A program made the translations under genes and the position numbers. DNA of 8,204 nucleotides. Origin: an uncultured Clostridia bacterium. GTDB lineage: Bacteria > Bacillota > Clostridia > Christensenellales > Aristaeellaceae. The notes below the pieces were generated by a model. It saw nothing but the letters and a program-made list of their open reading frames with translations, had not been told where the DNA came from and did no database searches. Location of the stretch: the NCBI GenBank assembly GCA_934663595.1, contig CAKUKM010000059.1:1-8204 (forward strand), read 5' to 3'. Positions 1 through 5,006 of this stretch are shown piece after piece; the stretch's first letter is position 1; each line of letters begins with the position of its first letter.

Positions 1-16
1 CAAAATCTGCAAGGTA

Positions 17-204
17 GCTATTTTCTCTCCGGGAAATGGGATTTCCCTGCGATAAAATAGCCCCGCGAGGCGGCAAAGCTAAATCTTTGATTTAGCTTTG
101 CCGGTCGCAAAGCGACTTGCTTGCCTTCAGGCAAGCAACCTTGCCACCGTACATGTCGCTGAGCTCGATTTTTAATTCGAGAGGGCTTCGGCCCTCTCGA
201 GCTC
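17..204. repeat. Cluster of consecutive hairpins in intergenic DNA
   Basis: No gene is recognised here, but the stretch is almost entirely inverted repeats. GCTATTTT (17-24) pairs with AAAATAGC (54-61) and encloses GGGAAAT/ATTTCCC (31-37/41-47). A perfect 15-bp stem (71-85/89-103) has a TTT loop. It is followed without a gap by GTCGC/GCGAC (104-108/112-116) and by TTGCTTGCC/GGCAAGCAA (117-125/130-138). A 10-bp stem with a TTCG loop follows (177-186/191-200). GAGCTCGA (161-168) could instead pair with TCGAGCTC (197-204) and so competes with that last stem. Frame 1 is open from the left edge to a TAG at 58-60, so the first hairpin may overlap the last 19 codons of an upstream gene. The run ends at the terminator at 227-263. 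It may be a structured 3' UTR, a small RNA or a repeat element; the sequence alone does not decide. Confidence 0.7.
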
Positions 205-226
205 TCCTAGGTTTTTCGACAGTCTG

Positions 227-263
227 AGGGCCTCTGCTTCAATGCGGAGGCCCTGCTTTTTTT
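227..263 (+). terminator. Rho-independent terminator, plus strand
   Basis: An 11-bp stem (227-237 with 244-254, one G-U pair) with a 6-nt loop TTCAAT is followed two bases later by seven T residues (257-263). This is a strong intrinsic terminator for a transcript entering from the left. Read on the minus strand the hairpin has no U-tract after it, so it is not a good terminator for the DUF378 gene that converges on it. Confidence 0.88.
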
Positions 264-274
264 GCGGGAACGGT

Positions 275-475
275 TTATTCCTCAATCGCCTTTTTCTCGG
301 TAAACAGCAGCGAGATGCACCACAGCGCTGCGATGCCGATGACGGCATAGACGATGCGGCTGATGGTCGAGGCCTGGCCGCCGCAGATATACGCGACGAG
401 GTCGAACTGGAAAAGACCCACCAGCAGCCAGTTGACGCCGCCGAGGATGGTCAGAATCAGGGAAACGCGATCCAT
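275..475 (-). CDS. DUF378 family small membrane protein (YuzA-like)
   Basis: This 66-residue protein begins MDRVSLILTILGGVNWLLVG, the typical opening of the DUF378 family, with the conserved GGVNWLLVGLF segment. There are two hydrophobic spans, at about residues 5-23 and 37-57, separated by a short segment containing VAYICGG, and a charged tail (TEKKAIEE). The length matches the family. The start is fixed by AAAGGAG at 491-485 on the minus strand, 9 nt before the ATG. The family is common in Firmicutes; its members are small integral membrane proteins of unknown function. The gene is divergent from spoIIE, so the two may share the 476-631 regulatory gap. No convincing terminator follows it on its own strand. 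Family assignment is confident; the biological role is unknown. Confidence 0.9.
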   Translation of the reverse strand: MDRVSLILTILGGVNWLLVGLFQFDLVAYICGGQASTISRIVYAVIGIAALWCISLLFTEKKAIEE

Positions 476-521
476 ATGCTTTCACTCCTTTATTCAGGCC
501 GGTTTGCCGGCGTGATGGAAT

Positions 522-550
522 TAGCATGCCCCTTTTGCGCCAATAAATAC
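522..550 (-). promoter_or_regulatory. Possible promoter for the DUF378 gene, SigF/SigG-like
   Basis: On the minus strand GTATT (550-546) is followed after 17 nt by CATGCTA (528-522), preceded by GGGG. This resembles the forespore sigma F/G pattern (GYATA spaced from CATANTA). It would place the transcript start roughly 40 nt before the DUF378 ATG. The match is partial, and no good sigma-A promoter competes with it. A small GCCGG-TTTG-CCGGC hairpin (498-511) would lie in the leader. This is a weak call. Confidence 0.25.
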
Positions 551-631
551 CGTTTTTTCAGGAAAATTGGAAGGCGGGAGCGCATATGTAATCTGCAATT
601 GCGGCAATCGTGCGCAAAGGGGGACGGCGAT

Positions 632-2920
632 ATGATTCAAACGGGCGGTTTTGGTGCGCGGCAATGGAAGCGCGCGGTTGCGCTGGGGCTTATGGCGGCG
701 ATACTCGCGCGCGCGCAGTTCGCCGGCGGAATTGCGCCGCTTGCAATTGCGCTCACGGCCGCGGCGGAGGCGGAGCCGCTCGTTCTGATCGGCGCGCTGA
801 CCGGCATGATCGGCGGCGGAACGGCGGCGTGGGGCGCGGTGCTTGCGTTTGCCGGCGCGCTGCTCGCGAGCGATCTGATTCCGCAGCGCTTCCGGCTTTC
901 CGAAAAGCAGGCGAGGATTGCGTGCATCGCGGGCGCGGCGCTGGGCGTGCTGTTTCCGGGCGTTCGGATTGCGGCGGACGCGCCGGAGCAGATTGCGCGC
1001 GTGCTGGGCGCAGCGGTGCTGGCGGCGGTTGGTACGCCGTTTCTCCAATCGTTTTCGCGCGTGACATGGCAGCGGCGGTGTCTGACGGCGGAGGAAAAGC
1101 TGGGCGGCGCGCTGCTCGCGCTGGGGCTGGTCGGGGGAATGAATTGCCTGTTTCCGCCGGCGGCGATTGCCGTTGCGGTGGCGGCGGTGAACGTATTTGC
1201 CGAGGCGGGCGGCGCGTGCGCGGGAATTGCGCTGGGCGCGGCGATGCTCCTGTGCGGCGGCGACGCGCGAACGATCGGCCTTCTGGGCATATTGGGCGCG
1301 CTGGCCGGCGCGTTTTCGGAGCGGCCGAATCGATTGCGAACGGCGCTGATTTCGGCCGTTGCTGCGCCCATTGCGGCGCTTTCGATGGCGATGAGCTGGG
1401 AAATGGGCGCATATGCCTGGGCGGGCTGCGCAATGAGCATCGCCGTTCCGGAGCGCTGGGCGGACAGACTGCGCGGCTGGGCGAGCGCCGAAAGGGCCGC
1501 GTGCGATCCGGATCGCATTGCGCGGCGGCTGCGGAGCGAGAGCGTGCGCCGTTTGCGGGCGATGAGCGAGGCGTTTGGTGAAATGGCGGACGGCTATCAG
1601 GTTTCGACGGACGTTCCGGACGAGCGTGCGCTGATTGCGGATATGCGGCTGAATCTCTGCGACGGCTGTTCCAAATACGAGGAATGCTGGGCGGGCGACG
1701 ACAATCGCGCGGTGCGCTTCCTGTGCCAACTGATTTCGCAGGCGATCGATTGGGCGGGCGGGGACTGCTCGGAGCCGCTGTTTCTGGACGAGCTTTCGCC
1801 GGATCTGCTGCGCGCATGCGCGCGCGGGCGCACGATTCCGGCCCGGCTCGGCATATTGCTGGAGGATTTCGCGCGCTTGCGGCGATCGGAAATCAAGCGC
1901 GGCGCAGTGAACCAATTGATTTCGGCACAGTTTAAGGAAGCGCGGCTGCTGCTGGAGGGACTTGCGGACGTGCAGTCGCGGCCGATGCGGGTGCGCGGAA
2001 GACAGGCGGCGCGGGCGCGCGCGGCGCTGGATCAGGCGGGAATCGACGTTTCGGACGTAATGGTCATTCGCGCGGCGCGGCAGACGGAGATCGTGGCCAC
2101 GCTGCGCGCCGGCGGCTGGTCGCCCGAGCGCACGCGCCGCGCGGCGGAACGGCTCACGCGCGCGTTTGGAAGAGCGTACATTCCGGGCGGCGTGCCGGTG
2201 TACGCGGCGGAAACGGCAAAGCGCGAAGGCGGCGCGGAAATGCGATTCATTCAGCAAACGCGGCTGCACGCGGAGACCAGCGCGCGCCGGCGATGCCGCC
2301 AGGAGGGCGTGCCCAGCGGTGACAGCTGCCTTGCGCGCATGCTCGAGGGCGATCGGCTGATGCTCGTCGTGTCGGACGGCATGGGCAGCGGCGCGGCGGC
2401 GGCGCGGGAGAGCGCGCAGACGGTTCGCCTGCTCAGCCGGTTCCTCGCCGCGGACGTATCGCTGTCGCTCGCGCTGGAAACGGTAAACGACCTGATGCTC
2501 GCGCGCACGGACGCGGACATGTTTGCGACGGTCGACCTGTGCGTGCTGGATTTGCGAACGGGCGAGGCGGAGTTTTCGAAGCTGGCGGCGTGTCAGTCGC
2601 TGATTCTGCGCGCGGGCAAGCTCATTCGCGTGTCGGGCGGGCGATTGCCGCTGGGCATACTCGAGGGTGTAACGCCGGAAATCACGCGCATGCAGCTCGA
2701 GCCGGGCGACGTGCTGCTGATGGCGAGCGACGGCGTAATGGATGCGGCGGACGAAGAGGCGCTGCGCCGCGCGCTTCTGTCGGGCGCAAATGCGGACGAT
2801 CTCGCGGAGAGCGTGCTCGCGGCGGCTGAGGAAGCGGCGCTGCCCGCGCGGCGGGACGATATGACTGCGCTGGTGGCCAGAATTACTGGGCGCGAACGGG
2901 CAAAGAGCGGCGCGGCGTGA
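632..2920 (+). CDS. spoIIE: Stage II sporulation protein E (SpoIIE), PP2C serine phosphatase
   Basis: SpoIIE is the membrane phosphatase of the asymmetric septum. It dephosphorylates the anti-anti-sigma factor SpoIIAA, releasing sigma F in the forespore, and it also works with FtsZ in polar division. The protein is 762 residues, against 827 in B. subtilis. Residues about 13-285 are a run of hydrophobic spans rich in Ala and Gly. The family's cysteine motif follows (C343, C346, C352, W353), then the regulatory linker. The C-terminal PP2C domain (about 530-755) carries GDS at 563-565, SDGMGSG with metal ligand D582, and the ASDGVMDA motif with D700. The ATG at 632 is preferred because AAAGGGGG (616-623) lies just before it. 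The frame is open further upstream, but only through the terminator and antisense to DUF378. I see no clear promoter. The last 46 codons are repeated imperfectly downstream. Confidence 0.95.
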   Translation: MIQTGGFGARQWKRAVALGLMAAILARAQFAGGIAPLAIALTAAAEAEPLVLIGALTGMIGGGTAAWGAVLAFAGALLASDLIPQRFRLSEKQARIACIAGAALGVLFPGVRIAADAPEQIARVLGAAVLAAVGTPFLQSFSRVTWQRRCLTAEEKLGGALLALGLVGGMNCLFPPAAIAVAVAAVNVFAEAGGACAGIALGAAMLLCGGDARTIGLLGILGALAGAFSERPNRLRTALISAVAAPIAALSMAMSWEMGAYAWAGCAMSIAVPERWADRLRGWASAERAACDPDRIARRLRSESVRRLRAMSEAFGEMADGYQVSTDVPDERALIADMRLNLCDGCSKYEECWAGDDNRAVRFLCQLISQAIDWAGGDCSEPLFLDELSPDLLRACARGRTIPARLGILLEDFARLRRSEIKRGAVNQLISAQFKEARLLLEGLADVQSRPMRVRGRQAARARAALDQAGIDVSDVMVIRAARQTEIVATLRAGGWSPERTRRAAERLTRAFGRAYIPGGVPVYAAETAKREGGAEMRFIQQTRLHAETSARRRCRQEGVPSGDSCLARMLEGDRLMLVVSDGMGSGAAAARESAQTVRLLSRFLAADVSLSLALETVNDLMLARTDADMFATVDLCVLDLRTGEAEFSKLAACQSLILRAGKLIRVSGGRLPLGILEGVTPEITRMQLEPGDVLLMASDGVMDAADEEALRRALLSGANADDLAESVLAAAEEAALPARRDDMTALVARITGRERAKSGAA

Positions 2921-3012
2921 AGAGTACGTGCAAAACGGCAATGGGAGCCCCCTTTTGAAATGGAATCAGTCGGCGTGTGTCTGACGGGCGAGAATGCGGA
3001 CGTGCGCGCCTA
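2780..3012 (+). repeat. Tandem repeat unit 1 (spoIIE 3' end plus flank)
   Basis: This unit begins inside spoIIE at the codons for SGANADDLAE (residue 717 onward), runs through the stop codon and extends about 90 bp beyond it. It is the intact parent copy of the array. The 66 nt from 2919 to 2984, just after and including the end of the stop codon, recur without a mismatch at 3120-3185. The coding part is only imperfectly matched in unit 2, with a shorter spacer between the SGAN and DDMTALV segments. Confidence 0.82.
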
Positions 3013-3225
3013 TCGGGCGCGAATGCAGGCGATCTCGCGAACATGCGTGCGCGGTGGGACGATATGACTGCGCTGGTGGTTCGAATCACCGGGCGAGAGG
3101 GCAAAGAGCGGTGCGGCATGAAGAGTACGTGCAAAACGGCAATGGGAGCCCCCTTTTGAAATGGAATCAGTCGGCGTGTGTCTGATGGGCGAGGGTGCGG
3201 ACGATCTCGCGAACATGCGCGCCTG
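3013..3225 (+). pseudogene. Decayed second copy of the spoIIE 3' end (repeat unit 2)
   Basis: Read from 3013, the sequence encodes SGANAGDLANMRARWDDMTA and continues to LVVRITGREG. This parallels the SpoIIE C-terminus (SGANADDLAE, then RRDDMTALVARITGRER), with the segment between the two blocks shortened. A 2-nt length difference shifts the frame relative to unit 1, and the original stop codon is lost, so reading continues to a TGA at 3157-3159. A formal GTG-started ORF of 60 codons covers it (2977-3159) but has no ribosome binding site. It is best read as a non-functional duplicated fragment. The unit includes the second perfect copy of the 66-nt block (3120-3185). Confidence 0.75.
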
Positions 3226-3276
3226 TCGGGTGCGAATGTAGGCGATCTTGCCCGAATGCGCGGTGAAATTTCCTGA
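3226..3276 (+). pseudogene. Third, partial copy of the spoIIE C-terminal segment
   Basis: From 3226 the frame reads SGANVGDLARMRGEIS and stops at 3274-3276. It matches the start of unit 2 (SGANAGDLANMR) and of the genuine SpoIIE segment (SGANADDLAE). Similarity to the array ends at about 3266, after GCGCGGTG. A further short echo of the GCGGACGATCTCGCG motif lies just before it (about 3197-3211). No start codon or ribosome binding site is associated. It is the truncated end of the array. Confidence 0.65.
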
Positions 3277-3361
3277 TTTGTGAAATGGATGGAACAAAAT
3301 TGCGGCGAAGGGGGTCTAATCTCTGTAGGAAAATGGCCTGCCAGCATGTTAATTTTTGAAA

Positions 3362-3390
3362 TTGTTACAACTTGTAGGTCGGAATATAAC
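3362..3390 (+). promoter_or_regulatory. Sigma-A-type promoter for the peptidoglycan-binding protein gene
   Basis: TTGTTA (3362-3367) and TATAAC (3385-3390) are separated by exactly 17 bp, in an AT-rich island that contrasts with the GC-rich surroundings. A second candidate just downstream is an extended -10, TGATATACT (3398-3406), without a good -35. Either would start transcription shortly before the AGGAGG at 3429-3434. The stretch from 3277 to 3361 holds nothing else I can identify. Confidence 0.65.
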
Positions 3391-3446
3391 ATTTTTTTGA
3401 TATACTATCGACAAAGCGAATTCCGTGCAGGAGGATGGCATTTTTT

Positions 3447-4517
3447 ATGAACAAGCAGCAGTCCGCAAAGGCGCGCGAGCGCAGATTGCGCAAGAAATAC
3501 GCGAAAAAAATGCGGTTTGGAATCGTTGTGGCGCTGGTGATCGGCCTGGCGGGCGGCTTTGCCGTGGGGCGCTATACCGCGAAGCTGACGGATCGGCAGC
3601 CGGGCGCGCAGGTGGAAGCCACGCCGCTCGTGCCCTCTCTGGAAGCGACGCCGGAGGCGACGGAGGCTGTGCCGACCGAGCCGACAGCGACTCCGCAGGC
3701 GGCGGAGGCGACCGTTACGCCCGCGCCGACCGAGGTTCCCGCGCCCACGGCCACGCCCGCGCCCAGCGAGATCATCGTGCCGTACGGCCAGGAGCAGACC
3801 GTGACCGCGCAGATTTACGCGGACGGAACGGTGCGCAAGGCGAATGACGCGCGCGCGTATGAGACGGTGAATTTCTCGATCCGGATCACGCGATATCTGT
3901 CGGAGAAGTATTACAAGGAAACCTGGAGCAACGATTACGATCTGCGCGGCAATGAATCGAGCGTGGAATTCGAAATCATGCTCAAGGATTACATGGGCAC
4001 GCAGAAGATCGCGCCGCAGGACGTGCTGGATTTCAGCTACGAGCTGCTCAACGGCGATACCGAGCCGGGCTATCAGCTCACGACGGCGGAGCTGCAGGGC
4101 CTGGAAAAGGCGGAGCTGGAGACGAACATCCCGCGCACGCTCTACAAGCGCTTCGATTACAATCCCGCCGCGGGCGATATGAAGTATCTGGTGGTCAAGG
4201 CGTATGTCGACGGCGTAGAGACGAAGTATTTCTTCGAGGTGGGCGATCCGATTCGCCCGACGCCTGCGCCCACGCCGGAGCCCACGCCCGCACCCACGCA
4301 GGAGCCGCTCACGGTGGGCAGCAAGGGCGATCAGGTGCGCCTGGTGCAGGACGCGCTGGTGCGGCTGGGATATCTGACGGACACGGCGGACGGCACGTTC
4401 GGCGAGCGCACGGCGCGCGCGGTCAAGAAGGCGCAGAAGGCGTTCGATATGGAGCAGACCGGCATTGCCGACGACGCGTTCCAGACGCGGCTGTTTGAAG
4501 AGGTCAAGGGAAAATAA
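3447..4517 (+). CDS. Membrane-anchored protein with C-terminal peptidoglycan-binding domain
   Basis: The 356-residue protein has a basic cytoplasmic N-terminus (to about residue 22), one membrane span (about 23-43, FGIVVALVIGLAGGFAVG) and a Thr/Pro/Glu/Ala-rich linker (about 56-108) suited to crossing the wall. A soluble domain of about 160 residues that I do not recognise follows (about 109-267), then a second Pro-Thr linker (271-287). The end is a PG_binding_1-type domain (288-352: GSKGDQVRLVQDAL, LGYL, DGTFG, TARAVKKAQ), which binds cell-wall peptidoglycan. No hydrolase motif is visible, so it may be a wall-tethered binding or scaffold protein. Start choice: AGGAGG ends at 3434, and the in-frame ATG at 3435 touches it, leaving no spacing. 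The ATG at 3447 (12-nt spacing) is more plausible. It is a single-gene unit with its own promoter and terminator. Confidence 0.85.
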   Translation: MNKQQSAKARERRLRKKYAKKMRFGIVVALVIGLAGGFAVGRYTAKLTDRQPGAQVEATPLVPSLEATPEATEAVPTEPTATPQAAEATVTPAPTEVPAPTATPAPSEIIVPYGQEQTVTAQIYADGTVRKANDARAYETVNFSIRITRYLSEKYYKETWSNDYDLRGNESSVEFEIMLKDYMGTQKIAPQDVLDFSYELLNGDTEPGYQLTTAELQGLEKAELETNIPRTLYKRFDYNPAAGDMKYLVVKAYVDGVETKYFFEVGDPIRPTPAPTPEPTPAPTQEPLTVGSKGDQVRLVQDALVRLGYLTDTADGTFGERTARAVKKAQKAFDMEQTGIADDAFQTRLFEEVKGK

Positions 4518-4529
4518 CCAAAAATGCAG

Positions 4530-4568
4530 CGGGCTTCCGGATTTTTCCGCCGGAGGCCCGTTTATTTT
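4530..4568 (+). terminator. Rho-independent terminator after the peptidoglycan-binding protein gene
   Basis: An 11-bp stem (4530-4540 with 4550-4560, one G-U pair) with a 9-nt loop is followed by TTTATTTT (4561-4568). It lies 12 bp after the stop codon and cleanly separates this gene from the yccF-TIR pair. Confidence 0.9.
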
Positions 4569-4599
4569 GGAAGAAATGGTTTTCTGAATTGGAAATTTG

Positions 4600-4608
4600 T
4601 GCTATCAT
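4600..4608 (+). promoter_or_regulatory. Possible extended -10 promoter for the yccF-TIR unit
   Basis: TGC-TATCAT (4600-4608) fits an extended -10 element (TGN plus a TATAAT-like hexamer). The region 15-17 bp upstream (about 4580-4587) is T-rich but has no good TTGACA match. It lies between the terminator at 4568 and the GGGGGG ribosome binding site at 4613-4618, the only place a promoter for this pair could fit. A start would fall near 4615, giving a very short leader, which is a weakness. Confidence 0.4.
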
Positions 4609-4624
4609 AAACGGGGGGATTCAA

Positions 4625-4984
4625 ATGAAGACGATTGGAAATATACTCTGGTTCCTGTTCGGCGGCCTGATCGGCGGACTCGCGTGGACGCTGGCCGGCG
4701 CGCTCTGGTGCGTGACGATCGTGGGCGTTCCCGTGGGGCTGCAGTGCTTTAAAATGGCGAAGCTGGCGTTTTTCCCGTTCGGCAAGGAGGTTGTTTACGG
4801 CGGCGGCGGATTTTCGTTCCTGGTCAACCTGATCTGGATTGTGCTGTTCGGGTGGGAAATGGCGCTGGGCTATGTCGCGCTCGGGCTGGTCTGGTGCGTG
4901 ACGATCGCAGGCATTCCCGTGGGGCTGCAGTGCTTCAAAATGGCGAAGCTCGCGCTGATGCCGTTCGGCGCAGAGGTGGACTAA
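4625..4984 (+). CDS. YccF-family inner membrane protein
   Basis: The 119-residue protein contains two copies of the YccF module, like E. coli YccF. Each copy has a hydrophobic span ending in WCVTI(V/A)G(V/I)PVGLQCF followed by KMAKLA and a PFG turn (residues 28-48 and 90-110). The second module is preceded by a membrane segment, NLIWIVLFGWEMALGYVALG. The family is an integral membrane protein family of unknown function. The ATG at 4625 has the run GGGGGGA (4613-4619) just before it; a TTG further upstream (4589) has none. The gene ends 22 bp before the TIR gene with no terminator between, so they are probably cotranscribed. It may therefore work with the TIR protein at the membrane, but that is inference from position only. 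The two modules are unusually alike at the DNA level. Confidence 0.9.
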   Translation: MKTIGNILWFLFGGLIGGLAWTLAGALWCVTIVGVPVGLQCFKMAKLAFFPFGKEVVYGGGGFSFLVNLIWIVLFGWEMALGYVALGLVWCVTIAGIPVGLQCFKMAKLALMPFGAEVD

Positions 4985-5006
4985 CGCAGGCGAGGATGGA
5001 TGAAAT

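Noticed and set aside
215..221. TTCGACA, a match to the Spo0A box, upstream of spoIIE
   Set aside because: It is more than 400 bp from the spoIIE start, beyond a terminator and the DUF378 gene. A single 7-bp match is expected by chance.
242..631. In-frame extension of SpoIIE upstream to 242
   Set aside because: It would translate the terminator stem and the antisense of DUF378, and has no ribosome binding site. The ATG at 632 has a good one and matches the family start.
521..2941. Open frame of 806 codons on the minus strand, antisense to spoIIE
   Set aside because: It is a shadow of the strong GC bias in spoIIE codons. The peptide is Arg/Ala/His/Gln-rich with no domain motif, while the plus strand clearly encodes SpoIIE.
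2883..3392. 169-codon minus-strand frame across the spoIIE repeats
   Set aside because: Its internal repetition simply mirrors the duplicated spoIIE 3' end, and no ribosome binding site or known motif was seen.
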